From an uncultured Collinsella sp. (GTDB lineage: Bacteria; Actinomycetota; Coriobacteriia; Coriobacteriales; Coriobacteriaceae): a DNA stretch of 37,798 nucleotides. The DNA is taken from assembly GCA_900542125.1 (NCBI GenBank), contig UQMO01000022.1:1-37798 (forward strand), in the 5' to 3' direction. The position numbers were made by a program, and so were the translations under genes. This document shows positions 23,033-31,604 of the stretch, in pieces; positions within the stretch are counted from its first letter, which is position 1; each line of letters starts with the position of its first letter. The notes beneath the pieces are model-generated. The model ran no database searches. It had not been told where the DNA came from and saw only the letters and a list, made by a program, of their open reading frames with translations.

Positions 23033-24528
23033 CGATGCAGATTTCGTTCATCCTTCCCCAAATCGTTGCGCTCGATGTTGTCTTTGCCCTGGCTGCGTGT
23101 CTGCAGATGATCCACGTCCCGCTCATCGCATCGCGCCGCTCGTCCTATAACCGTAAGGTGATTTGCGCCTACGAGACGAGCCTTGTGCTTCACCTGATGA
23201 TTTCGGCGCTCATCTTATTCGCGTCGTCTGGCTCGTATCTGGTGGCGCCGCTTGACGTTTGCGCCAGGGCAATGGGCGGAGTGCTGTGGCTCAATGCCGC
23301 GATCTTTGCCTATGGCGTGGTCCTTATGGTGCACTATCGTCGCCCTGTCATGCTGGTCGAGCTGCTGCTTGTTGGCGCCGTGACACCGCCGGTGGTTTTT
23401 GCCATGGGCTCGGTGTGGGCCGTTGTCCTTATCGCAGAGGGAGCGTTCTTCCTGTTCCGTTCCGTCGCGGCGCTCTTGATGGACGTCCGTAACCGCCAGG
23501 AGGATATCACCGCGTTCTCGACGATCGAAACCATCAACGTGATTCCCGTGGGCATCCTGTATCTGGACTCGAGGGGCCGTCCACTGCTCATGAACCGCTG
23601 CATGCGCAAAAACCTGGTGGAGCTTCATATGCCCACCGACCTAGGCGATATGAGCGGTACATGGAACGACCTGCGCAAGCTCAGCATGCAAATGCCCGAA
23701 AGCAGCCAGAGCCGCGTGCGCATCAATTTGGACCGCTTTGGTGAGGTGCGCGTTGTGGTCGAGGTTTCTCCCGCCGAGATTCGCTTGTTTGTGCACGATG
23801 ACGTTATGGTTTCTGGCCGCCTCTTCGAGCGCATTATCGGTTTGGATGTAACAGAGTACGCGCATGCTCACGATCGTTTGGCGCAAGCCAACCACCTGCT
23901 TGAGCTCGCGGGTCAAGAGCTCCAGGCCCAGATCGAGGAAGTCAAAAAAGTTGCCGACAATGCGGCCTATCTGCGTATGCGCGCTCGCGTGCACGACGTG
24001 ATCGGGCAGCGCCTGTCCATCCTCCATCGCTATCTGGAGGAGGGGCGCCTGGATGACGAGTCACTCGAGCAGATCGACCCGCTGCTGCGCTCGATTGCCG
24101 CCGACCTGCGTAGCGGTGGCGCTAGCGAGCCTGCGGAGCAACTGGGCGATATCGTTCATGCCTTTGGCCTGGTGAGCGTTCAGATCGATGTAGATGGATC
24201 GCTTCCGGACGATGCTCACGTCGCTGCCGCCTTTTTGCAGATTATCCGCGAGGCATCGACCAATGCCACCAAGCATGCGCAGGCGCATCGGGTCCATGTG
24301 CGCTTGTGGCAGGAGGGGACGGATGCTGACGCCGTCGCGCACATGACGATTTCTAACGACGGGTTCCCGGCCCCCGTATCGTATCGCGAGGGAACGGGTA
24401 TCCCAGGTATGAGGCATGTCGCGCAAGATCTGGGTGGCAGCCTAGAGGTCCACGCCACCCCGCCCTTTACGCTTACGGTATCCATTCCGCTTAACGCCAA
24501 CGACACGTCCCAAAGGAGAAACTCATGA
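23029..24528 (+). CDS. Membrane histidine kinase (NarL-partner type)
   Basis: The 499-residue protein has about six hydrophobic segments (residues 1-150), a PAS-like middle (I-P-V-G-I-L-Y-L-D-S-R-G), a coiled coil, and a HisKA_3/HATPase-type kinase core. The H box is R-V-H-D-V-I-G-Q-R with His322; the N box is E-A-S-T-N-A-T-K-H-A; the G box is G-T-G-I-P-G-M. It would phosphorylate the LuxR-type regulator encoded next. GTG at 23029 is preferred because GAGGG stands 7 bases upstream and the GTGA overlap couples it to the previous gene; ATG at 23035 is the alternative. It overlaps the next gene by 4 bp (ATGA). Confidence 0.8.
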   Translation: MTMQISFILPQIVALDVVFALAACLQMIHVPLIASRRSSYNRKVICAYETSLVLHLMISALILFASSGSYLVAPLDVCARAMGGVLWLNAAIFAYGVVLMVHYRRPVMLVELLLVGAVTPPVVFAMGSVWAVVLIAEGAFFLFRSVAALLMDVRNRQEDITAFSTIETINVIPVGILYLDSRGRPLLMNRCMRKNLVELHMPTDLGDMSGTWNDLRKLSMQMPESSQSRVRINLDRFGEVRVVVEVSPAEIRLFVHDDVMVSGRLFERIIGLDVTEYAHAHDRLAQANHLLELAGQELQAQIEEVKKVADNAAYLRMRARVHDVIGQRLSILHRYLEEGRLDDESLEQIDPLLRSIAADLRSGGASEPAEQLGDIVHAFGLVSVQIDVDGSLPDDAHVAAAFLQIIREASTNATKHAQAHRVHVRLWQEGTDADAVAHMTISNDGFPAPVSYREGTGIPGMRHVAQDLGGSLEVHATPPFTLTVSIPLNANDTSQRRNS

Positions 24529-25253
24529 TCCGCGTGTTAATTGTCGAAGATCAGGCCATCCTGCGCGAGAGCCTGGCGCGCTCCGTTGGCGACCAGCCCG
24601 ATATGACCGTCGTTGCCGCGATCGCCGATGCCTCCGAGGCCTTGGGTGTCGCGCTCAAGGAGCGCCCGGACATGATACTGATGGACGTGTGCACCGAACA
24701 CGATTCAAACGGCATCGTGGCGGCGGCACGCATCAAGGAGCAGCTGCTCGAGTGTCGCATCATTATCATGACAGGCATGCCCGAGATCACCTTTGTCGAT
24801 CAGGCCCGCGAGGCGGGCGTCGATAGCTTTGTGTACAAGAACGTCGGTATCGACGAGCTGTTCGCCGTGATGCGCTCCACGTTGGCTGGCTACTGCACGT
24901 TTCCCAAGCCGCCCGAGAGCATTTTTTCGGGTACAGCAGCCCTCGACGATGTCGAGCTATCGATTTTGCGCCTTGCCTGCGAGGGCAAAAGTCGTCGCGA
25001 GATCGCGGCCGAGCTGTTTATGAGTGAGGGCACCATCAAGCGCCGCATCTCGGAGATCCTGAGCAAGACCGGCTACGACAACATCATGCGCCTGGCCGTG
25101 CATGCGGTGACCGAGGGCAGCATCGTTCCCAACATGGAGCGCCCGCAATCGACGCGCTCACCCGTGTTCCGGCGCCGCAAAGATAGGCCGCCCACCGTTT
25201 CGCATCTAAAAACGGCGGGCGGCCTGCTTGTATGGGCAGTGCTGTCGGCATAA
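24525..25253 (+). CDS. LuxR/NarL-family response regulator
   Basis: The 242-residue regulator has a receiver domain with Glu8/Asp9, phospho-acceptor Asp54, Thr83 and Lys105, and a C-terminal LuxR helix-turn-helix around L-A-C-E-G-K-S-R-R-E-I-A-A-E-L-F-M-S-E-G-T-I-K (about residues 148-170). It carries about 45 extra residues after the HTH, basic (R-R-R-K-D-R) and then hydrophobic, unlike most family members. AAAGGAG precedes the ATG, which overlaps the kinase stop. The target genes are unknown; the divergent or convergent neighbours give no firm lead. Confidence 0.87.
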   Translation: MIRVLIVEDQAILRESLARSVGDQPDMTVVAAIADASEALGVALKERPDMILMDVCTEHDSNGIVAAARIKEQLLECRIIIMTGMPEITFVDQAREAGVDSFVYKNVGIDELFAVMRSTLAGYCTFPKPPESIFSGTAALDDVELSILRLACEGKSRREIAAELFMSEGTIKRRISEILSKTGYDNIMRLAVHAVTEGSIVPNMERPQSTRSPVFRRRKDRPPTVSHLKTAGGLLVWAVLSA

Positions 25254-25258
25254 AGCGG

Positions 25259-25289
25259 CGGGGCCGCAGGATCATCTCCTGCGGCCCCG
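25259..25289. terminator. Hairpin between convergent operons
   Basis: CGGGGCCGCAGG (25259-25270) and CCTGCGGCCCCG (25278-25289) are perfect 12-bp arms with a 7-nt loop, placed between the response regulator and the minus-strand lipoprotein gene. No T-run follows on either side. Confidence 0.65.
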
Positions 25290-25339
25290 TCTGGTGTGCG
25301 CGGATGTGCCCGCCAATCCGCGGCTGTCGTGGTCTACCG

Positions 25340-26182
25340 CTACGCGATGGTTGCGCTGTAGGAGGCGACGTCCTCGTAGGAATCGGTCAGGTAGGCGTCG
25401 ATGCCGATGGTCGTGTTGACCAGGTCGTCGAGGCTATCGAGCTCGCCGCTCGAGAACGTGAATTCCTCGGTGGCGTTGGTGCCGGGCATCAGGTGAGCCG
25501 AGAACCAGGGTTCCTTCATGGTGCCGTTGACGTTGGTCTTACCGCTGGGGGCGTAGAAGGTCAGGTCCTTGTCGCTCTTGTTGGTGATGTTGACGACAAA
25601 GCCGATGTCGCCCCAGTCGTCCTTGAACTTCTCGGTGATGGTGATGGTGCACAGATCGTCATCGGCGACGGTGACGGCGGGGGAGATTTCGACGCGCTGG
25701 ACGTCGTCGTCTTCGACGGCCTCATCGATCTCCTCTTCCTTTTCGGCCGCCTCGCGATCCTTCTTCACCGTACCGGACAGATCCTTGTCGGACTTGGTGA
25801 AGACAAGATTGCCGTCATCCTCTTCGAGGATGAGTTTGCCGTCCTTGAGCTTCATGTCGTGCGACTCATCTTCGGCGGTGATCGTCACGGTGGTGGCGTC
25901 CTTTGCCTCCCATTTAAGGTCGACAACCTCAAGGAACAGGTCGAGGGCGCCTGTACCGTCCTCATCGAGAATCAGGACGCAGTGGACACCCCAATCCTCG
26001 AGCATCTTCATGTACTCATCGGTCAGCTCTTCGCCATCCACGGTTCCACCCGAGAGTTCCCAGCTGCCGACGAAGTCGGCCTTGGGGTCTTTGGCGCCGC
26101 CGCTGCAGCCCGTCAGGGCAAAGGCGAGCGCCAGGACGCATGTCAGGAATGCGAGCACGGACTTTTTGAACGTTGTCTTCAT
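25340..26182 (-). CDS. Lipoprotein with an acidic linker
   Basis: The 280-residue protein has a signal peptide with lipobox L-T-G-C (23-26), so Cys26 is the likely lipidated residue and the protein is anchored outside the membrane. Residues about 36-135 look like a lipocalin-type beta domain (F-V-G-S-W-E-L start), then a charged, acidic helix-rich linker (A-A-E-K-E-E-E-I-D-E-A-V-E-D-D-D), then a second beta-rich domain with immunoglobulin-like features. It ends the zinc-ribbon/SPFH operon (80 bp from the previous gene, TAAGGAGG before the ATG). No function can be assigned. Confidence 0.7.
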   Translation of the reverse strand: MKTTFKKSVLAFLTCVLALAFALTGCSGGAKDPKADFVGSWELSGGTVDGEELTDEYMKMLEDWGVHCVLILDEDGTGALDLFLEVVDLKWEAKDATTVTITAEDESHDMKLKDGKLILEEDDGNLVFTKSDKDLSGTVKKDREAAEKEEEIDEAVEDDDVQRVEISPAVTVADDDLCTITITEKFKDDWGDIGFVVNITNKSDKDLTFYAPSGKTNVNGTMKEPWFSAHLMPGTNATEEFTFSSGELDSLDDLVNTTIGIDAYLTDSYEDVASYSATIA

Positions 26183-26262
26183 GGTGTCCTCCTTAATCGA
26201 ACGAAACCCATAGAAGCAGGAGCGGGGGCGGCGGATCCCCCGCCAATTACCAGATAGAGGGA

Positions 26263-27504
26263 CTAGGGCCTGGGCGTTCCGCAGTTGCTGCAGAACTTGC
26301 CGCCGTTTTCGCTACCGCAGTTGGGGCAGAACCACTTGGCCGGTGCCGGGGCGGGTGCGGGGCTGCCGCACTCGGGGCAGAACTTGCCGGTGTTGGTGGC
26401 GCCGCAGCTGCAGGTCCACGTGCCGGCCGCGGGCGCGGCGGCAGGCGCCGGAGCGGGCGCCGGGGCGGGTGCCGGCTGCGGTGCGGCCTGCTGCTGTGCC
26501 TGGCCGGCGGCAAACAGCTGACTGGCGTTCATGCCGCCCATGCCGCCTGCCATGCCCATGCCCATAAAGCCGGCCATCGCGCCGTTGGGGTTGGCCGCCG
26601 CCGCGCGCATCGCGTCGCTCTGGGCGCTGGCGATGTTGGCGGCTGCCATGGTGGGATCGCGCATGACCGCGGCCTTCTGCAGGTCCTTGATCATCTGCTC
26701 GTCTTCTTGCGAAGCGGCGATGGAGTTGACGCCAAAGCTCACGATCTCGACGCCGCGCAGGTCACGCCAGTCGGCGGAGAGGACCTCGTTGAGCGCGCGG
26801 GCGAGCTCGGTGGTGTGGCCGGGGATGGCGCTGTAGCGGATGCCCATCTCCGAGATCTTGGCAAAGGCGGGCTGCAGGGCGGTGAGCAGCTCGGACTTAA
26901 GCTGGCTATCGATCTTGTCGCGCGTGTAGCTATCGGTCACGTTGCCGCACACATTGGTGTAGAACAGCAACGGGTTGGTGATGCGGTACGAATACTCGCC
27001 GTTGCAGCGCACGGAGATGTCGACGTCCAGGCCAATATTGTTGTCGACCACGCGGAAGGGCACGGGCGAGGCGGTGCCGTACTTGTTGCCGATAATCTCC
27101 TTGGTGTTAATGAAGTAGACGCGCTGGTCTTTGCCCGCGTCGCCGCCGAAGGTGAAGCGGCTGCCGATATTGGCGAAGGTCTCCTTGATGGAATCGCCCA
27201 GGTTGCCGCTAAAGACGCTCGGCTCGCTGCCGGTATCGAAGACGAACTCGCCGGGCTCCAGCGCGACTTCGATGATCTTGCCGTTTTGCACCACGAGCAT
27301 GCCCTGGCCGTCGTTGACGGCGATGACGGAGCCGTTGGAGATGACGTTGTCCTCGCCATGCGTGTTGGAGCTGCGGCCGCCGGTGCGCTTAACGCCCTTG
27401 CAGGCCAAGACGTCAGCGGGCATCGATTCGCAGTAGATAAATTCCTTCCACTGGTCGGCCATGACGCCGCCGGCAGCTCCCAATCCAGCTTTCAAGAGTC
27501 CCAT
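26263..27504 (-). CDS. SPFH-domain protein with two C-terminal zinc ribbons
   Basis: The 413-residue protein has an SPFH/band-7-like core (about residues 20-290), a Met/Gly/Ala-rich stretch (G-F-M-G-M-G-M-A-G-G-M), a Pro-Ala linker (about 335-360) and two zinc ribbons: C-S-C-G...C-P-E-C-G and C-P-N-C-G...C-S-N-C-G. This matches the YdjI type of SPFH proteins, which in Bacillus work with PspA-like and YdjG/YdjH proteins at the membrane. It has no clear N-terminal membrane anchor. AGAAAGGAA precedes the start. Its neighbours are two other zinc-ribbon proteins in the same orientation. Confidence 0.8.
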   Translation of the reverse strand: MGLLKAGLGAAGGVMADQWKEFIYCESMPADVLACKGVKRTGGRSSNTHGEDNVISNGSVIAVNDGQGMLVVQNGKIIEVALEPGEFVFDTGSEPSVFSGNLGDSIKETFANIGSRFTFGGDAGKDQRVYFINTKEIIGNKYGTASPVPFRVVDNNIGLDVDISVRCNGEYSYRITNPLLFYTNVCGNVTDSYTRDKIDSQLKSELLTALQPAFAKISEMGIRYSAIPGHTTELARALNEVLSADWRDLRGVEIVSFGVNSIAASQEDEQMIKDLQKAAVMRDPTMAAANIASAQSDAMRAAAANPNGAMAGFMGMGMAGGMGGMNASQLFAAGQAQQQAAPQPAPAPAPAPAPAAAPAAGTWTCSCGATNTGKFCPECGSPAPAPAPAKWFCPNCGSENGGKFCSNCGTPRP

Positions 27505-27552
27505 GGTGATCTTCCTTTCTCGTCAAAGTCCGGGTGGTGTTGATCGGGTTGC

Positions 27553-28875
27553 TTAGTCGTCCTTGTCGTCCTTCATGACAACGGTGGTCTCGGTGTGGCT
27601 GAAGGTGTCGTGCTTCTCGACCAGGTCGAGCTCACCGCAGTACTCGTCGGCGTGGGTTGCCTCGTTGGCTGTCTTGAGCTGGCCTACCAGCAACACGTCT
27701 CCGATGATCACGATGATTAGCGGCGCCACGATGTTAATGAGGATGCCCTCGATATCAAAGCTGAGGTAATCCGGATCGAAGGCGTATTCGCCCATAAAGA
27801 GAATCTGGGAGAGAATGAATCCGATCACAAAGAACAACAGCGAGGCGATAATGAGCTTGGGCTTGGAGCAGGGGAGCTCGCCGACCATGCGGCCGGTCTG
27901 GCCGTTCATGGCAAACAGATAGCTCTTGCCATTCCACGAGGTGGAGAGCATCCAGACGGGGAACAGCGCGTAGTCGCTGTCTTCCCAGGTGTAGTCGAGT
28001 TGCTTGCTCTCGACCGAGGCATCATCGTACTCGTCAATGACGGTCTCGCGCAGGGCCGAGATCGTGCTCTCTTCCATGCGGCGCTCGGCACGGGCCTTGC
28101 AAGTCTCGCAGTCCTCGTCGTAGCGGTTGGCGATGTAGCCGGGCATGTAGGCGACCGAGAACGGGCGCAACGCGTCGTAGTCAAACGGTTCGATGGCGTC
28201 CATGTGGCCGTCGGGCATCTTGGACGATCCGTCGACGGGCACGCGCTCAAACGAGATATTGCCTTTGCGGTAGGCATCGTAGTGGTCGGTGGTCGTGACG
28301 GTACGGTCGGATTCCTCGGTCACGGTCTCGTTGGTTGCGTCAAAGTGCACTTCGCCGTCCACGCGGGCGCCGTAGAGCCAAAACGGCACGTAGACGCCTT
28401 GGACCTCGTCGATATGGTTGCCGGTGACAAAGCTCTTGGGCAGCAGGATCTTGCCCTTGTAGTGCTCCTTGAGCGCGGCCAAGACATCGTCGCGCCCGAG
28501 CTTAAACGGAATCACCAGGTCGGGGGAGAAGTCGCCCGAGAGCTGACCAGGTGCCACGGCGGGGTTGCCACAGTACGGGCAGGTGGAGACGGCGACGGTG
28601 CCGTCCGAGATCAGCTCGGCGCCACACGACGAGCAGATATAGCCGGCGTTTTGGGCCAGTTCCTGCACCGCATCGTCGGATGCGGGCTTGGATGCTGCGG
28701 CCGCCGCATCGGCTTTGGCATCTGCCTTGTCCTGGCGCTCGCGATAGAGAGCCTCGACCTCTTCGACTTCAAAGCGCGAGTCGCAGTAGTCGCAGACAAG
28801 CTTTTGCTCGGCGCTGGCAAAATGCAGCGGGCCGCCACAGGCAGGGCACTGATAGTTAACGCTTTCGAAGGCCAT
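27553..28875 (-). CDS. Zinc-ribbon membrane protein (YdjG-like)
   Basis: The 440-residue protein starts with a TFIIB-type zinc ribbon (C-P-A-C-G...C-D-Y-C, residues about 10-32), has an Ala/Lys linker, a second ribbon (C-S-S-C-G...C-P-Y-C-G, about 82-104), a soluble domain with I-P-F-K-L and V-P-F-W-L-Y-G, a C-E-T-C pair, and two hydrophobic segments near residues 345-390. It resembles YdjG-type proteins. In the operon it follows the DUF4428 gene by 24 bp and precedes the SPFH gene by 48 bp. It probably anchors the complex in the membrane (inference). Confidence 0.75.
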   Translation of the reverse strand: MAFESVNYQCPACGGPLHFASAEQKLVCDYCDSRFEVEEVEALYRERQDKADAKADAAAAASKPASDDAVQELAQNAGYICSSCGAELISDGTVAVSTCPYCGNPAVAPGQLSGDFSPDLVIPFKLGRDDVLAALKEHYKGKILLPKSFVTGNHIDEVQGVYVPFWLYGARVDGEVHFDATNETVTEESDRTVTTTDHYDAYRKGNISFERVPVDGSSKMPDGHMDAIEPFDYDALRPFSVAYMPGYIANRYDEDCETCKARAERRMEESTISALRETVIDEYDDASVESKQLDYTWEDSDYALFPVWMLSTSWNGKSYLFAMNGQTGRMVGELPCSKPKLIIASLLFFVIGFILSQILFMGEYAFDPDYLSFDIEGILINIVAPLIIVIIGDVLLVGQLKTANEATHADEYCGELDLVEKHDTFSHTETTVVMKDDKDD

Positions 28876-28899
28876 GATCGGTCCTTTCCGTGCCGAGGG

Positions 28900-29637
28900 C
28901 TATGCGCCGATGGCGCCGCCGCAGTATTCGCAGCGCCCACTGGCATCGGGAATGGTGGTGGCGCCGCAGAAGGGGCAGGTCACCGCGGTCTTGGGGGCCT
29001 TGGCGGCAACGACGCTATCGCGCGTCTCCTGACGCAGCTGCACCAGCGCGTCGCGAACCTCGGTTGCCTGACGTTTGGCCTCGCGGTACTCGATGGATCC
29101 GCGCTGCTCGATGGTGGAGTCGTTCACGCGCAGGTCAATCTCGGTAAAGTACGGCGTGTTGACGTGGATGGTCAGATTGAAGTCGTAATCCAGGTCGTAG
29201 CGCGGCGGGTCATAACTCTCACGCTCGCCGTCCTTGGTCTCACGATAGATCTCGGTGCGGTGCTCATCGATGTCCATGTCGCAGCCGAGTACCTGAGAGA
29301 ACTCGATGATGTCGGGGTTGGCGTCACGCCAGCGCGTCTGCGAAGTAATGATCAGCAGGCCCGCGTCCTCGTCGAGCATAATATTGGTGCGCCCGGCCGA
29401 GAGCGTGCGCGTGGGGTTGAACGATGCCAGGCGCTCGGCATTGGCCTCGCGATAGGCGAGCTGCTCGCGAATGTCGTCCGCGGTGCTAGAGCGATAGCCT
29501 CCAAAGAAGGGAGAGAGCTTGCCGACGCACTCTTTGCACAGGTAGCCTTCGTTGATCTTGGTCTTACCTAGAAGTCCCAGCTCGGTACCGCAAATCGCGC
29601 ACTCTTTCTTCTCGAACATCTTGTCAAAGAAGCCCAT
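28900..29637 (-). CDS. DUF4428-domain zinc-ribbon protein
   Basis: The 245-residue protein has an N-terminal DUF4428-type treble-clef region (C-A-I-C-G near residues 13-17 and C-K-E-C near 34-37), a central domain of unknown fold, a coiled-coil stretch (E-V-R-D-A-L-V-Q-L-R-Q-E-T-R) and a C-terminal zinc ribbon (C-P-F-C-G...C-E-Y-C-G). It is soluble. It is the first gene of a four-gene minus-strand operon. GGGAGA precedes the ATG. Function unknown. Confidence 0.75.
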   Translation of the reverse strand: MGFFDKMFEKKECAICGTELGLLGKTKINEGYLCKECVGKLSPFFGGYRSSTADDIREQLAYREANAERLASFNPTRTLSAGRTNIMLDEDAGLLIITSQTRWRDANPDIIEFSQVLGCDMDIDEHRTEIYRETKDGERESYDPPRYDLDYDFNLTIHVNTPYFTEIDLRVNDSTIEQRGSIEYREAKRQATEVRDALVQLRQETRDSVVAAKAPKTAVTCPFCGATTIPDASGRCEYCGGAIGA

Positions 29638-29769
29638 GGTTGTCTCCCATCAACAGGTAGCGTGTGTCACTTTTGATGATGGGGGAGCGCACGATCTTTC
29701 ACGATACCCAGACGGCTCAAGAGGTCTCCACAACTGGGACACATGGCCCATTTTTCATCCCCAAATAAC

Positions 29770-29832
29770 TTGCGGTGAAATAGTTCCTAAATGGCGGCCT
29801 TAGAAGGCCAAACAGGAACTATTCCACCGCAA
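29770..29832. repeat. 63-bp palindromic repeat, copy A
   Basis: The 19-bp outer arms begin TTGCGGTGAAATAG and end CTATTCCACCGCAA, with a single mismatch. The same 63-bp unit occurs at 36609-36671 with its arms exchanged, that is, in the opposite orientation. Inner bases TGGC/GCCA here correspond to TGAC/GTCA there, a compensating change. It lies in a 326-bp gap upstream of the DUF4428 gene that contains only repeats. Confidence 0.85.
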
Positions 29833-29841
29833 CTTCTGGGT

Positions 29842-29936
29842 AGTCATCGGGGACGTTCTTAAACGACTAGTCGTTGGGGGCAGTCTTCGGCCACTCATTG
29901 GGGACGTACTTAAATGAGTGGCGGTTGGGGACACTC
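29842..29936. repeat. Two tandem 44-bp repeats
   Basis: Units at 29842-29885 and 29893-29936 share A-S-TCAT-Y-GGGGACGT-W-CTTAAA and GTTGGGG cores. Each contains a small inverted repeat (ACTCATT and AATGAGT in unit 2) whose arm bases differ between units in a partly compensating way. They lie 28 bp from the 3' end of the DUF1593 gene. Confidence 0.75.
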
Positions 29937-29963
29937 CGTGCCGAATGTGGGTGCCGCCGCTTG

Positions 29964-31475
29964 CTACGCGACGGTGATAACGACCTGGGCGTAGCGGGTG
30001 CAGGGACGCTCGGCGCGCGTCTGCACGCCGAGGGTGAGCACGATGCGGTCACCGGGTTGTGCATCGGTGGGTACGGTGAACGTGGCGTTCGTCGCGCATT
30101 CCTGCCACAGCGACAGATCTTGAGCGCCTGCATAGCGCGACGGCTCCACGGCGACATCCCAGTGCGCGTCGAAGCCCCTACCATCGGGGTCGACGATGGT
30201 CGCTGCAAGAGCAACGCGCTCGCCGGCCGCGGCGCTCATGTCGCCCGTGACCTCGGCAACATACGCCGGATGCGAGCAGTCCGCGGGCCCATGGGCGCAC
30301 CACTGCGCACGAGCGGCGAAGTCTTCCTGATAGGCGCGCAGATGGGGATTAGGATTGCCATCGACGGGCGTGCCTATGGCTGCAAAGCCGGCAGGTGCGT
30401 CCGAGTCGGGATGCCCGTCGAGGAACATGCGGCCGAGCAACGTGTCAAAGTCGCGGTTATCGATGCCGCGCAGGCCAAACGGCAGCAGCGGGATATAGGT
30501 CATTGAGTCGCCCTCGGCCATAAAGTCGCCGCGCTCAAACTGCATCGCAGGCATGCCCTCCAGGCCCCAGTCCAAGCGCGCATGCTTGCCAAACTGAAAG
30601 CGCTCGGGCTCGTTTTCGTACACCTTGCCATCGCCATAGAGCATATAGCGCGCCATAAGGGGACCGTTGCCCTGCGTGAGATTCTGTTCGGGCCAGGGAG
30701 CCTGGAACAGCGGCAGTGTATCGGGCTGAGCCATCTTGGCATCGACATAGCCGCCATACATATAGGGCACACACCAAAAGATGAGATCGGGGAAGAGCTC
30801 ATGCCCATGGTCGAGCCACGAATTGTCCTGCCCCACGCCATCGGCAACGCCCATCACGCGCACCTTCTGATAGACACGCTGCTGCACAGAAGGCCATTCG
30901 GGCGTATCACGATAGCGCTCAGCAATGCTCATGAGCGCACGAACAATGGTATTCATGCCGCCCCAGCTGAGCAGCCAAAGCGTACGCGGGTCATCATCCA
31001 AGATTGCCTGAGCAATCACGCGCGAACCCTCAGTCTCCTCACGCACATCGCCCTCAAAGGCAACGTTGCCCACAAAGGTACGCTCAATCATCTGAGCCGG
31101 CGAAGGAAACGGCGGCTCACCGGCAGCGGCCGCATTAGCCTGCAGCTGAGGCCAAGCCTGGGCATATTCATTGCTCCAGAGGCTCTCGATCCAATGCTCA
31201 GGAAACGGTCGATACTCACGAAGCTCCCCAGCCGTGGGATCAGGTTCATGGGGCACAACATTCCACTCATAAGAGCGACGCCCTTTAGTCCGCCAATGCG
31301 GATTCACCTCGCCGAGCGTATGAACCCCATCCCCAAGAAAGTGATACTGCGAAGCCGTATACACCACAGCCTGAACATCAAGCAAGTTGAGATACAGAGC
31401 CAAATGAACAAGCGAGTTCATATCATCGACTTCCATATCAGTGGTAACAATCACTCGAGTCAACTTCTGGGACAT
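29964..31475 (-). CDS. DUF1593 nucleoside-hydrolase-like protein
   Basis: The 503-residue protein belongs to the DUF1593 family: a nucleoside-hydrolase-like N-terminal domain (T-D-M-E-V-D-D-M-N-S near residues 13-22, reminiscent of the Ca-binding D-x-D-x-x-x-D-D) and a C-terminal beta-sandwich (from about residue 415). Known members have little biochemistry and are often found with plant-glycan genes. There is no signal peptide, so it is probably cytoplasmic. The start at 31475 follows GGAG; a start eight codons upstream lacks an RBS. It lies downstream of the alpha/beta-hydrolase gene, with a 125-bp palindrome between them. Confidence 0.72.
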   Translation of the reverse strand: MSQKLTRVIVTTDMEVDDMNSLVHLALYLNLLDVQAVVYTASQYHFLGDGVHTLGEVNPHWRTKGRRSYEWNVVPHEPDPTAGELREYRPFPEHWIESLWSNEYAQAWPQLQANAAAAGEPPFPSPAQMIERTFVGNVAFEGDVREETEGSRVIAQAILDDDPRTLWLLSWGGMNTIVRALMSIAERYRDTPEWPSVQQRVYQKVRVMGVADGVGQDNSWLDHGHELFPDLIFWCVPYMYGGYVDAKMAQPDTLPLFQAPWPEQNLTQGNGPLMARYMLYGDGKVYENEPERFQFGKHARLDWGLEGMPAMQFERGDFMAEGDSMTYIPLLPFGLRGIDNRDFDTLLGRMFLDGHPDSDAPAGFAAIGTPVDGNPNPHLRAYQEDFAARAQWCAHGPADCSHPAYVAEVTGDMSAAAGERVALAATIVDPDGRGFDAHWDVAVEPSRYAGAQDLSLWQECATNATFTVPTDAQPGDRIVLTLGVQTRAERPCTRYAQVVITVA

Positions 31476-31604
31476 AGGAACAGCTCCAATCAAAATCAAT
31501 TCAGCCAGTTACGCGCAAGGCAAGACGGGACCCCCGCCCTCATCGCCACCGACCCGGCGGCCCGCCGGAAGCGCTCGTCCAGGGCCGACAGCAACGTCAA
31601 CGCA

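Noticed and set aside
28000..29571. 523-codon plus-strand frame opposite the zinc-ribbon genes
   Set aside because: It spans two real minus-strand genes and their gap; composition is shadow-like.
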